DNA of 64,000 nucleotides from Flavobacterium sp. SH_e. GTDB lineage: Bacteria; Bacteroidota; Bacteroidia; Flavobacteriales; Flavobacteriaceae. The notes beneath the pieces are model-generated. The model was not told the DNA's origin and ran no database searches. It saw nothing but the letters and a program-made list of their open reading frames with translations. Each line of letters opens with the position of its first letter. Position 1 is the stretch's first letter. A program made the translations under genes and the position numbers. The stretch lies in assembly GCF_025717045.1 (NCBI RefSeq), contig NZ_JAOVZN010000002.1:1-64000 (forward strand), given 5' to 3'. Below, piece by piece: positions 16,346 to 23,877 of the stretch.

Positions 16346-16606
16346 ATGATTCTTGAATTTTATCGAATTTCTTGCAATATTGATGCTGATTTGAATGAAA
16401 ATCTAAATAATTACGAAAACGTTATCGTAATCTTTGCCGATCTATTAATTTTGTATGCGTGCATTGTAAATTACACTTTTAAAAAGTATCTTTGGAAGCC
16501 TTTGTATCAAAAAATTAAGGCATCGAAAAAACATAAAAAACAAAAAATCATCAACTATAGAAATCTGGTTGAAAAAACATTTAAAGTAAACTACTATGGA
16601 TTTTAA
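16346..16606 (+). CDS. Possible small membrane protein
   Basis: This 86-aa frame has one hydrophobic segment (NVIVIFADLLILYACIVNYTF) followed by a basic tail (KIKASKKHKKQKI). Its stop overlaps the start of the acyl-CoA dehydrogenase by 11 nt, which fits translational coupling. No ribosome-binding site of the Shine-Dalgarno type is seen, but Flavobacterium genes seldom show one. No family is recognised. The 220 nt upstream (16125-16345) are AT-rich, hold no recognisable feature, and would be its promoter. Could be a chance frame. Confidence 0.35.
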   Translation: MILEFYRISCNIDADLNENLNNYENVIVIFADLLILYACIVNYTFKKYLWKPLYQKIKASKKHKKQKIINYRNLVEKTFKVNYYGF

Positions 16607-17738
16607 TCTTACCGAAGAACATTTAATGATTCAGCAGGCAGCAAGAGATTTTGCTCAAAATGAATTATTGCCGGGAGTTATTGAACGTGACGAAAAACAA
16701 ATTTTTCCAACTGAGCAAGTCAAAAAAATGGGCGAACTTGGATTTATGGGAATGATGGTTGATCCAAAATATGGAGGAAGTGGTCTGGACGCAATTTCTT
16801 ATGTTATTGCAATGGAAGAAATTTCTAAAGTAGATGCATCTGCTTCTGTTGTTATGTCAGTAAACAATTCATTAGTTTGCTGGGGATTGCAAGAATATGG
16901 TACTGAAGAACAAAAACAAAAATATTTGCCAGGTTTAGCTTCTGGAGAAATTCATGGAGCATTCTGTTTAAGTGAACCTGAAGCAGGAAGTGATGCAACT
17001 TCGCAAAAAACTACCGCAATTGATATGGGAGATCATTACTTGGTTAATGGTACAAAAAACTGGATTACAAACGGAAACACAGCTTCTGTATATTTAGTAA
17101 TTGCGCAAACACACCCAGAATTAAAGCATAAAGGAATCAATGCTTTGATTATGACGAAAGACATGCCAGGTTTTTCAGTTGGTCCGAAAGAACAAAAAAT
17201 GGGAATCCGTGGTTCTGATACACATTCTTTAATGTTTTCTGATGTAAAAGTTCCTAAAGAAAATAGAATTGGAGAAGATGGTTTCGGATTTAAATTTGCA
17301 ATGAAAACACTTGCAGGTGGAAGAATTGGAATTGCTTCGCAAGCATTAGGAATTGCTTCTGGAGCATACGAATTGGCATTAAAATATTCTAAAGAACGTA
17401 AAGCATTTGGTACAGAAATCTGCAATCACCAAGCAATTGCTTTCAAATTGGCAGATATGGCTGTGAATATCGAGGCAGCTCGTCATTTATGTATGAAAGC
17501 GGCTTGGGATAAAGACAATCATAAAAACTACGATGTAAGTGGGGCGATGGCAAAATTATTTGCTTCACAAGTCGCAATGGACACTTCTGTAGAAGCAGTT
17601 CAAATTCACGGAGGAAACGGATATGTGAAAGAATATCATGTTGAGCGTTTAATGCGTGATGCTAAAATTACTCAAATTTACGAAGGAACTTCTGAAATTC
17701 AGAAAATCGTAATTTCAAGAGCTGTTATTGCTGGATAA
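16596..17738 (+). CDS. Acyl-CoA dehydrogenase
   Basis: This 380-aa FAD enzyme oxidises acyl-CoA to trans-2-enoyl-CoA. It shows the full family layout: an N-terminal helical domain, AFCLSEPEAGSDA (acyl-CoA dehydrogenase signature 1), a beta-domain with WITNGNTA, and the C-terminal helical domain with QIHGGNGYVKEYHVERLMRD. YEGTSEIQ, which holds the catalytic Glu of short/medium-chain members, is near the end. The length matches short-chain or butyryl-CoA dehydrogenases. It is probably expressed alone or with the small frame at 16346 and ends in a terminator at 17763. Confidence 0.93.
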   Translation: MDFNLTEEHLMIQQAARDFAQNELLPGVIERDEKQIFPTEQVKKMGELGFMGMMVDPKYGGSGLDAISYVIAMEEISKVDASASVVMSVNNSLVCWGLQEYGTEEQKQKYLPGLASGEIHGAFCLSEPEAGSDATSQKTTAIDMGDHYLVNGTKNWITNGNTASVYLVIAQTHPELKHKGINALIMTKDMPGFSVGPKEQKMGIRGSDTHSLMFSDVKVPKENRIGEDGFGFKFAMKTLAGGRIGIASQALGIASGAYELALKYSKERKAFGTEICNHQAIAFKLADMAVNIEAARHLCMKAAWDKDNHKNYDVSGAMAKLFASQVAMDTSVEAVQIHGGNGYVKEYHVERLMRDAKITQIYEGTSEIQKIVISRAVIAG

Positions 17739-17762
17739 AATTAGGTTACAAATAGATTTGAG

Positions 17763-17797
17763 ACCCTTTCGACTTTTAGTTTGGAAGGGTTTTTTTA
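17763..17797 (+). terminator. Terminator after acyl-CoA dehydrogenase
   Basis: ACCCTTTC / GGAAGGGT with one mismatch, a 12-nt loop and a following run of T (17791-17797). Confidence 0.7.
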
Positions 17798-17878
17798 TGA
17801 ATATTCTATTACTTTTCATAAGTTTATAGTTCCAAGTAAAAATCATTTTTGATTATCACTAAAACAAACAAAGAAACA

Positions 17879-18856
17879 ATGAAAAAACTATACTTTTTAC
17901 TTCCGTTTATTTTTTTAGCCTGCAAGTCGGGAACTAAAACTGTCAATGAAAAAGAAACGGCTTCAGATTCTAAAACAATTGAAGTTACTTATAAAATAAA
18001 TGAGACTGAAATTTCAGATTTTCTAAAATATCTTTCTTCAGATGAATTGGAAGGACGTGAAACTGGAACTAAAGGAATTGAAAAGGCAGCTGTTTTTCTA
18101 GAAGACTTTTTAAAGAAAAATAAAATCAAACCCTATTTTAAAACGTATCGAGATACTTTGACCAATTTTAAAGTTCCTGCTTTTAATATCGTTGGAGTTA
18201 TTGAAGGAACAGATCCTGAACTAAAAAAAGAGTTTGTTGTGCTGAGCGCGCATTATGATCATATTGGTTTGGAGAAAAAGCAGCAGGCAGATAAAATTAA
18301 CAATGGAGCAAATGACGATGCTTCGGGTGTAACTTCGGTGGCAGCGATGGCAAAATATTTTAGCGAAACAAAAGTTAATAAGCGAAGTGTTTTAATTGTT
18401 TTTTTTGCTGGAGAAGAAAAAGGTTTATTGGGATCAAAAAGTTTAGTTCAGAAATTGAAGAAACAAGATTTCAATCTTTATGCTCAATTAAATATCGAAA
18501 TGATTGGTGTTCCAATGAAAAGAGATTTCCTAGCTTATATTACTGGTTTTGACAAATCGAATATGGCATCAAAAATAAATGAATATACTGGGAAAAATAC
18601 AATTGGCTTTTTGCCAAAAGAGGCAGAATATCAATTGTTTTACAGGTCAGATAATTATTCTTTTTTTGAAGCTTTCGGAAAACCTTGTCAATCAATAAGT
18701 ACTTTTGACTTTGAAAACTTTGATTTCTATCATCATGTTTCAGATGAATTCAAATTGATGGATATTCCTCATATTACAGCTTTCACACAAGAATTGTTGC
18801 CTGCCGTGACCAAAATTGCAATTTCTCCAACGCAGGAAATAACCATGAATAAATAA
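17879..18856 (+). CDS. M28 family zinc peptidase, lipoprotein
   Basis: This protein of about 325 aa begins at the ATG at 17879, ten codons inside the longest frame, because that start gives a clean lipoprotein signal (LPFIFLAC, lipobox Cys at about 17). The M28 metal and catalytic motifs are all present: SAHYDHIG, NGANDDASGV, FFAGEEKGLLGS, and late YRSDNYSFFE and FDFYHHVSDEF. M28 enzymes are aminopeptidases or carboxypeptidases with two zinc ions. It is probably anchored in the outer or inner membrane facing the periplasm. The SDR gene starts 35 nt later but behind its own -7 box. Confidence 0.92.
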   Translation: MKKLYFLLPFIFLACKSGTKTVNEKETASDSKTIEVTYKINETEISDFLKYLSSDELEGRETGTKGIEKAAVFLEDFLKKNKIKPYFKTYRDTLTNFKVPAFNIVGVIEGTDPELKKEFVVLSAHYDHIGLEKKQQADKINNGANDDASGVTSVAAMAKYFSETKVNKRSVLIVFFAGEEKGLLGSKSLVQKLKKQDFNLYAQLNIEMIGVPMKRDFLAYITGFDKSNMASKINEYTGKNTIGFLPKEAEYQLFYRSDNYSFFEAFGKPCQSISTFDFENFDFYHHVSDEFKLMDIPHITAFTQELLPAVTKIAISPTQEITMNK

Positions 18857-18879
18857 GAGGCTGTTTTACAGCATTTGAT

Positions 18880-18887
18880 TATTTTTG
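18880..18887 (+). promoter_or_regulatory. -7 box directly before the SDR start codon
   Basis: TATTTTTG, a full match to TAnnTTTG, lies exactly 4 nt before the ATG at 18892. No exact TTG is seen at the right upstream distance. The expected transcript would begin at or near the ATG. Confidence 0.4.
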
Positions 18888-18891
18888 TCGC

Positions 18892-19569
18892 ATGAAAAAT
18901 ATTATCGTTACAGGAACAAGCAGAGGAATTGGTTATGAATTAGCTTTGAAATTTGCTGAAGCAGGCCATCAGGTTTTGGCAATTTCCAGAAAAATTCCAC
19001 AAACATTATTGCAGCATCAAAACGTAACTTGCTTGTCTGTTGACTTAGCAGATGAAACGGCTTTGAATCAGGTTGAAAGTTTTCTTTCTTCAACTTGGAA
19101 AAAAGTCGATGCAGTAGTTCATAATGCGGGAGCTTTACTTTTAAAGCCTTTTTCAGAAACTACTCAGGCAGATTTTGAAAGTATTTATAAAGTGAACGTT
19201 TTTGCGGTTGCTAATTTAACTCGTATTTGTATTCCGTATTTAGAAAAGGGAAGTCATGTTGTGACTATAAGTTCAATTGGCGGAGTTCGCGGAAGTTTAA
19301 AATTTGCTGGATTAGCGGCTTACAGTTCGAGTAAAGGAGCTGTAATTACTTTAACTGAATTATTGGCTGAAGAATATAAAGAAAAAGGAATTTCATTTAA
19401 TGTTTTGGCTTTGGGTTCTGTTCAAACTGAAATGCTGAATGAAGCTTTTCCAGGATATCAAGCGCCAATTTCAGCAGAAGGTATGGCAACTTATATTTAT
19501 GATTTTACTCTTAACGGAAATAAATACTTTAACGGAAAGGTCTTAGAAGTCTCTTCAACGAACCCTTAG
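18892..19569 (+). CDS. Short-chain dehydrogenase/reductase (SDR)
   Basis: This 225-aa NAD(P)-dependent oxidoreductase has the cofactor motif TGTSRGIGYE at the N terminus, VHNAGALL (NAG motif), SSIGGVRG, and the catalytic YSSSKGA (YxxxK). The length fits a classical SDR with a short C terminus. Substrate unknown. Its promoter -7 box ends 4 nt before the ATG, suggesting a leaderless mRNA. The four-helix-bundle element begins 1 nt after its stop codon. Confidence 0.88.
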   Translation: MKNIIVTGTSRGIGYELALKFAEAGHQVLAISRKIPQTLLQHQNVTCLSVDLADETALNQVESFLSSTWKKVDAVVHNAGALLLKPFSETTQADFESIYKVNVFAVANLTRICIPYLEKGSHVVTISSIGGVRGSLKFAGLAAYSSSKGAVITLTELLAEEYKEKGISFNVLALGSVQTEMLNEAFPGYQAPISAEGMATYIYDFTLNGNKYFNGKVLEVSSTNP

Positions 19570-19570
19570 T

Positions 19571-19975
19571 TAATTATAAATTATGAGTTATGAATTATGA
19601 GTGAGAGTATTGTGAAAACTAAAAGTTTTGAATTAGCTGTAAGAGGAGTTAATTTTTATAAATGGCTAGTTGCGGAAAGGAAGGAATTTGTAATGAGTAA
19701 ACAATTTTTACGTTCGGTTACTTCTGTTGGAGCGAATGTTCGAGAAGCTATAAATGCACAAAGCAAACCTGATTTTATTCATAAACTGTCAATTTCTCAA
19801 AAAGAATGTGACGAGTCAATGTATTGGTTAGAAATATTAATTGCAACAAATTATATTTCCAAAGCTGAATTTGAATCGATGCACAAGCAGTGTGAGGAAG
19901 TGTTAAAAATCATAAAAAGTATAATCATAACGTCAAAGAAAAAACTCATAACTCAAAACTCATAATTCATAATTA
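19571..19975. mobile_element. Putative miniature element: four-helix-bundle gene inside 32-nt inverted repeats
   Basis: The left end (19571-19602) and the right end (19944-19975) are inverted repeats identical at 29 of 32 positions, built from the words TTATGAG and ATTATGAA. The enclosed gene starts (ATG 19597) and stops (TAA 19963-19965) within the repeats. The element begins 1 nt after the SDR stop and ends 2 nt before the start of the SprT-like gene. Mobility is inferred from this architecture; no transposase is present. Confidence 0.55.
19597..19965 (+). CDS. Four-helix-bundle protein (S23 ribosomal / bThp family)
   Basis: This 122-aa protein matches the S23-type four-helix-bundle family. 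Recognisable parts are KSFELAVRGVNFYKWL, the conserved RSVTSVGANVREAINAQSKPDFIHKLSISQKECDESMYWLEIL, and a final helix. Relatives are encoded inside 23S rRNA intervening sequences in some bacteria and, as Avd, in diversity-generating retroelements. No reverse transcriptase or rRNA is nearby here. The gene lies fully between inverted repeats that supply its start and stop codons, and its C-terminal residues TQNS are encoded by the repeat. Role unknown. Confidence 0.88.
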   Translation: MSESIVKTKSFELAVRGVNFYKWLVAERKEFVMSKQFLRSVTSVGANVREAINAQSKPDFIHKLSISQKECDESMYWLEILIATNYISKAEFESMHKQCEEVLKIIKSIIITSKKKLITQNS

Positions 19976-19977
19976 AA

Positions 19978-20586
19978 TTGAGCGAAACTTTAGCTAAATA
20001 TATTCCAGAACATGCGGTAAAACCCGTTTTCGATTTGATAGTGGCCAATCAGGTTCATTTGAAAATTGTAAACGAACGCCAGACGCGTCATGGTGATTAT
20101 AGACGCGGACCAAGTGGAAAACATGAAATTACGGTTAATGCTAGTTTGAATAAATACCGATTTTTGATTACTTTGATTCATGAAATTGCACATTTGGTTG
20201 CTTTTGAGAAATTTGGACGAAATATAAAACCTCATGGAAACGAATGGAAATATACTTTTCAGCGTTTGATGGTTCCGTTTATTCGGCCAGAAATATTTCC
20301 AGGGCAGATTTTACCTTTATTAGCAAGACACTTTAAAAATCCATCTGCAAGTAGTGATACCGACACGACTTTGTCTTTGGCTTTAAAACAATACGATAAA
20401 GACAACGATAAGAACTATGTTTTCGAAATCCCATACGGTAGCGTTTTTAGAATCAAAAACGGTAAAGTTTTCAAGAAACTGGCTGTTCGTACCAAACGTT
20501 TTGAATGCATTGAAATAAGCTCAGGAAAAACATATCTTTTTAACCCGAATGCTGAAGTGGAATTGATAAATTCAATTCCAAAGTAG
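19978..20586 (+). CDS. SprT-like zinc metallopeptidase domain protein
   Basis: This 202-aa protein has a SprT/Spartan-like core with the zinc motif HEIAH (in LITLIHEIAHLVAFEKFG) and a further conserved HGNEWKYTF containing the third His ligand. The C-terminal part (FRIKNGKVFKKLAVRTKRFEC) resembles a small zinc-ribbon-like beta module but lacks an obvious Cys set. The start codon is TTG, only 2 nt after the right inverted repeat of the four-helix-bundle element, so the element may have replaced a former ATG or the upstream control region. Cytosolic; substrate unknown. Confidence 0.82.
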   Translation: MSETLAKYIPEHAVKPVFDLIVANQVHLKIVNERQTRHGDYRRGPSGKHEITVNASLNKYRFLITLIHEIAHLVAFEKFGRNIKPHGNEWKYTFQRLMVPFIRPEIFPGQILPLLARHFKNPSASSDTDTTLSLALKQYDKDNDKNYVFEIPYGSVFRIKNGKVFKKLAVRTKRFECIEISSGKTYLFNPNAEVELINSIPK

Positions 20587-20605
20587 GAGTGAATATTCAG
20601 TAATA

Positions 20606-20653
20606 AAAAATCCCAAATTCCAGAGTTTACAACAATTGGAATTTGGGATTTTT
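20606..20653. terminator. Bidirectional terminator between convergent genes
   Basis: A perfect 17-bp stem containing ATCCCAAATTCCA / TGGAATTTGGGAT (20606-20622 / 20637-20653), with A and T runs. Confidence 0.88.
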
Positions 20654-20671
20654 AATATTGGAGTTAAAAGA

Positions 20672-21433
20672 CTAGCCTTTCAAATATGCTTCTCTTACTT
20701 TCTTAAATAAGTTTGAAGAATAAACAAATTTCACGATGTCTTTGTTGTCTGTTCTAAAAATTTCTTCTTTAGTTCCCTGCCAAGCTTTTAATCCTTTTTT
20801 TAAGAAAACAATATTTTCACCAATTTCCATAACCGAGTTCATATCGTGAGTATTGATTACAGTTGTAATGTTGTATTCTTTTGTAATTTCCTGAATTAAA
20901 TTATCAATCAATGTGGAAGTATTTGGATCTAAACCAGAGTTAGGCTCATCACAAAATAAGTACTTCGGATTGTTTACGATTGCGCGGGCAATTGCCACAC
21001 GCTTTTGCATTCCTCCAGAAATCTCAGAAGGTAATTTTTTATGTGCTTCAACTAAATTTACTCTTTCTAAAACAAAATCAACGCGTTCTTTGATTTGTGC
21101 CTTAGTATTATTGGTGAACATTCTTAAAGGGAAAGCTACATTTTCTGCAACTGTCATAGAATCGAATAAAGCGCTTCCTTGAAATACCATTCCTATTTCA
21201 GTTCTTAATTCACGTTTTTCATCTGGATCTAAATCAGAATACACCCTTCCGTCAAACTCAATTGTTCCAGAGTCAGGAGCATGAATTCCTAAGAGTGTTT
21301 TTAATAAAACGGTTTTTCCAGATCCACTTTGTCCAATAATCAAGTTGGTTTTTCCAGTTTCAAAAACGGTTGAAACGCCTTTTAAAACTTTACTTTCTCC
21401 AAATGATTTTTCTATATTTTTTACTTCTATCAT
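20672..21433 (-). CDS. ABC transporter ATP-binding protein, MlaF-like
   Basis: This 253-aa ATPase carries Walker A GQSGSGKTVLLKT, the signature SGGMQKRVAIARAIV, Walker B LFCDEP and the H-loop NTHDMNSV. Sequence character and partner are those of MlaF, which powers lipid transfer between membranes to keep outer-membrane asymmetry. It overlaps the MlaE-like permease by one base, so they are translated from one mRNA. No MCE (MlaD) gene follows in the window, which is common in Bacteroidota, where it can lie elsewhere. Firm as an MCE-type ABC ATPase. Confidence 0.9.
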   Translation of the reverse strand: MIEVKNIEKSFGESKVLKGVSTVFETGKTNLIIGQSGSGKTVLLKTLLGIHAPDSGTIEFDGRVYSDLDPDEKRELRTEIGMVFQGSALFDSMTVAENVAFPLRMFTNNTKAQIKERVDFVLERVNLVEAHKKLPSEISGGMQKRVAIARAIVNNPKYLFCDEPNSGLDPNTSTLIDNLIQEITKEYNITTVINTHDMNSVMEIGENIVFLKKGLKAWQGTKEEIFRTDNKDIVKFVYSSNLFKKVREAYLKG

Positions 21434-22179
21434 TATCCTAATAATAATTGAGTTAATATATAATTAAAAAGAATGATACAAACTGATGTCCATACAAACG
21501 AAATTGTACTTGCTTTTCCAACTTCTAATGCACCACCTTTCATATAATAACCATGAAAAGATGGAATCGTAGCTAATAACATTGCAAAAATTAAAGTTTT
21601 AATGAATGCATATGTAATATGAAAAGGAATAAATTCCATTTGAGCACCTTGAATAAAATCTTGGCTGGTAGAAAATCCACCATAAGCAGAAGCTAGCCAT
21701 CCTCCAAAAATTCCTAAAAACATACTAATACCAATTACAAATGGATACATTAGTAAAGCGATTATTTTTGGAAACACAAGATAATTTAATGAATTTACTC
21801 CCATAACCTCAAGCGCATCAATTTGTTCTGTAACACGCATTGTTCCAATACTTGAAGTAATGTAAGATCCCATTTTTCCGGCCATAATTACCGAAATAAA
21901 TGTTGGAGCAAATTCCAAAATAACAGATTGTCGTGTAGCAAAACCGATTAAATATTTTGGGATTAATGGATTAGTTAAGTTTAGCGCTGTTTGAATAGCA
22001 ACAACCCCTCCGATGAAGAAAGAGATAAAGCAAACAATTCCAAGAGAGTCAATAATAAGGTCATCGATTTCTTTAAGAATTAGACTTTTCATAACAGGCC
22101 ATTTGGTCTGTTTATTGAAAATTTCTTTCAGCATTAAAAAATATCTCCCGATTTGGGATAAGTAACGAATTAGCATCAT
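21433..22179 (-). CDS. MlaE-like ABC transporter permease
   Basis: This 248-aa protein has an amphipathic N-terminal helix and about five transmembrane segments. The MlaE family signature is in GFATRQSVILEFAPTFISVIMAGKMGSYITSSIGTMRVTEQIDALEVMGVNSL. MlaE is the permease of the Mla/MCE phospholipid transporter in the inner membrane. Two in-frame ATGs are adjacent; the first is used. It is followed directly by the MlaF-like gene with a one-base overlap. Upstream lies an intergenic TTATGAG repeat. Confidence 0.92.
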   Translation of the reverse strand: MMLIRYLSQIGRYFLMLKEIFNKQTKWPVMKSLILKEIDDLIIDSLGIVCFISFFIGGVVAIQTALNLTNPLIPKYLIGFATRQSVILEFAPTFISVIMAGKMGSYITSSIGTMRVTEQIDALEVMGVNSLNYLVFPKIIALLMYPFVIGISMFLGIFGGWLASAYGGFSTSQDFIQGAQMEFIPFHITYAFIKTLIFAMLLATIPSFHGYYMKGGALEVGKASTISFVWTSVCIILFNYILTQLLLG

Positions 22180-22210
22180 AAGTTTTAAATATTTGCTAAG
22201 GTAAAAAGAA

Positions 22211-22236
22211 GTTATGAGTTATGAGTTATGAGTTCA
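22211..22236. repeat. Tandem TTATGAG heptamers
   Basis: Three tandem copies of GTTATGA units followed by GTTCAG, between the MlaE-like gene and the glycosyltransferase. The unit is the same word that forms the ends of the element at 19571-19975. Confidence 0.75.
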
Positions 22237-22258
22237 GTTTTTTCGACTGTTTTGGCAA

Positions 22259-23107
22259 TCAAATTAACTTTTGTTTCATTTTCTGTAAACGATAATTTCT
22301 AATAAACTTAGCTTGTTCAGGAGTTACTAATAAAGGAGTTTTAGCTTTTTTAGCTTTCATAAAACCTTTAATGTAATCTAAAAATAGAAATGGTCTTTTC
22401 TTCATCATGGCCAATTTTGCCGAAGCAATTGCCGTAATCCAAAAACCATAACCTAAAGTATAAAAAGCTTCGCCTTGTTTATAACGAGCTGTTTTGTTAT
22501 AATTTGCACCAGTTGGTTTAAGATGTTTTACATGTAAAGATTCGTCGGTTACAATTTTCCAATCGTAATATTTACACAATAATTCATCTACAGTATCCCA
22601 ACCCATTGCTGGACGTAAACCGCCAATTTGCTGATAGGTTTCTTTTCTATACGCTTTTAGTGCGCCGCGAATATGATCTTTATCGGTAAGATTTTCTAAA
22701 ACCCATTCGCCATTTTTATCGATGTAACAGAATCCGCCAACCATTCCGATTCTAGGATCTGATTCGAAATGTTTGATTATTGTTTCGAAATAGTTTGGAG
22801 GAAAAATTAAATCGCCATCTATTTTTACAATAATATCATAATCTGAATCCAACGTTTCAAAACCTTTCTGAAACGCCTGAATTACTTTGCTCCCAGGTAA
22901 ATGAATCGCATCTGAAGTTTTGTTTACAACAGAAATATATGGATTCTCTTTTGCAAAGTTTAAAACTACTTCTTCTGTTTTATCTGTAGAATTGTCATTG
23001 ACAACCACAACTTTTGATGGCAAAACAGTCTGAGATACTAATGATTGTAAAGTTAAGCCAATTAAATCTTGTTCGTTGTGTGCGGGAATGACGATATAAT
23101 ATTTCAT
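22259..23107 (-). CDS. Glycosyltransferase family 2
   Basis: This 282-aa GT-A protein begins YYIVIPAHNEQDLIGLTLQSL, has the nucleotide-sugar region VVVNDNSTDKT and the DxD-type motif KIDGDLIFPPNYF. A conserved acceptor loop RPAMGWDTVDELLCKYYDW follows, and the C terminus is basic. It would transfer a sugar from a nucleotide donor to a cell-surface glycan or lipid. It is adjacent to a methyltransferase in the same direction, but a tandem-word repeat separates them. Substrate not predictable. Confidence 0.88.
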   Translation of the reverse strand: MKYYIVIPAHNEQDLIGLTLQSLVSQTVLPSKVVVVNDNSTDKTEEVVLNFAKENPYISVVNKTSDAIHLPGSKVIQAFQKGFETLDSDYDIIVKIDGDLIFPPNYFETIIKHFESDPRIGMVGGFCYIDKNGEWVLENLTDKDHIRGALKAYRKETYQQIGGLRPAMGWDTVDELLCKYYDWKIVTDESLHVKHLKPTGANYNKTARYKQGEAFYTLGYGFWITAIASAKLAMMKKRPFLFLDYIKGFMKAKKAKTPLLVTPEQAKFIRNYRLQKMKQKLI

Positions 23108-23115
23108 GTGAAAAA

Positions 23116-23183
23116 TTTTAGATTTTAGATTTTAGATTTTAGACTTTTTGGAGTTGTCTAAATCAAAAATCAAAAATCGTTAA
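23116..23183. repeat. Tandem ATTTTAG heptamers with partial inverted copy
   Basis: Four units of the type TTTTAGA (23116-23143), followed after about 15 nt by inverted-like words GTCTAAATCAAAAATC. It can form a loose hairpin between the glycosyltransferase and methyltransferase genes. Confidence 0.7.
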
Positions 23184-23192
23184 TCTGCAATC

Positions 23193-23720
23193 TTAATTCT
23201 TAACTTTCTCTGCAACAATAATATAATATCTTGGAGTAAAATATCTCAATAATGGTCTAAGTCCGATTTTCTTTACTGGATGTGTAAATTGCAGGCGGTC
23301 TGTTATTTTCCATCCCGTTTTTTCTAATAGCCAGTCTAATTGCCAGTCTTCAAATTCGTGGTAATGTCTGTCCCACATATCAGTTTTAGAGCGATATGCT
23401 GGTGAAAACCATAAACGTAACGGAATTGAGATTAGCAATTTATCACATTTCACGTTTTGTAAAATAGTATACGGATTTAGTAAATGTTCGAAAATTTCAA
23501 ATGCTGTAAAAACGCTATATTCCTCTGTTTGTAAAGCTGTATGATCGTTATCTAAATCTTCACCTTTTGTGTTTTTTACAGTATAACCATTTTCTTCCAT
23601 TATTTTAGAAAATGGATTTGGAACTCCAAAATCAAAAATGATTTCTGATGTGCTAACGTGTTTTTGTAAAAACTCTAAGGTAAGTTTGAATCTTTTATTC
23701 GGAAACGTTTTTTCGTACAT
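23193..23720 (-). CDS. Class I SAM-dependent methyltransferase-like protein
   Basis: This 175-aa protein is of the methyltransferase type 11/23 style. IIFDFGVPNPFSKIMEENGY stands where the glycine-rich SAM loop would be, and EYSVFTAFEIFEHLLNPYTILQNVK fits motif IV and the post-motif helix. The SAM loop lacks the usual GxGxG, and the protein is short, so activity is uncertain. The C terminus has PRYYIIVAEKV typical of the last strand. It may act with the adjacent glycosyltransferase in glycan or lipid modification; that is inference from location. Confidence 0.7.
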   Translation of the reverse strand: MYEKTFPNKRFKLTLEFLQKHVSTSEIIFDFGVPNPFSKIMEENGYTVKNTKGEDLDNDHTALQTEEYSVFTAFEIFEHLLNPYTILQNVKCDKLLISIPLRLWFSPAYRSKTDMWDRHYHEFEDWQLDWLLEKTGWKITDRLQFTHPVKKIGLRPLLRYFTPRYYIIVAEKVKN

Positions 23721-23778
23721 AGTCTTGCGAGGAACGAAACAATCTCTCGTTCTTAATTTTAATTAGGTCGCAAATATA

Positions 23779-23816
23779 CTAAAAAAGTCCGCACTATAAG
23801 GTGCGGACTTTTTTAG
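23779..23816. terminator. Bidirectional hairpin terminator
   Basis: A perfect 16-bp stem CTAAAAAAGTCCGCAC (23779-23794) / GTGCGGACTTTTTTAG (23801-23816), loop TATAAG. It follows the KAS III gene in the minus direction. A TATATTTG -7-like box for the methyltransferase lies at its left edge (23771-23778). Confidence 0.82.
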
Positions 23817-23873
23817 TTTTCAGTCTCAGTCACAGTTTTCAGTCTATGAAACTGAAAACTGCTACTGCAAACC
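23815..23873. repeat. CAGTCTCAG / ACTGAAAACT word repeat
   Basis: TTTTCAGTCTCAGTCACAGTT and, inverted, GAAACTGAAAACTG form an imperfect hairpin. The same words recur at 39871-39989 and 40547-40560. Confidence 0.7.
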
Positions 23874-23877
23874 GGGA

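Noticed and set aside
16146..16349. 67-aa plus-strand frame and its minus-strand shadow (16139-16321)
   Set aside because: Both are short, AT-driven and mutually overlapping; neither shows a motif. The 86-aa frame at 16346 is slightly better supported.
19597..19965. Diversity-generating retroelement (four-helix-bundle gene as Avd)
   Set aside because: No reverse transcriptase, template repeat or variable target gene is nearby.
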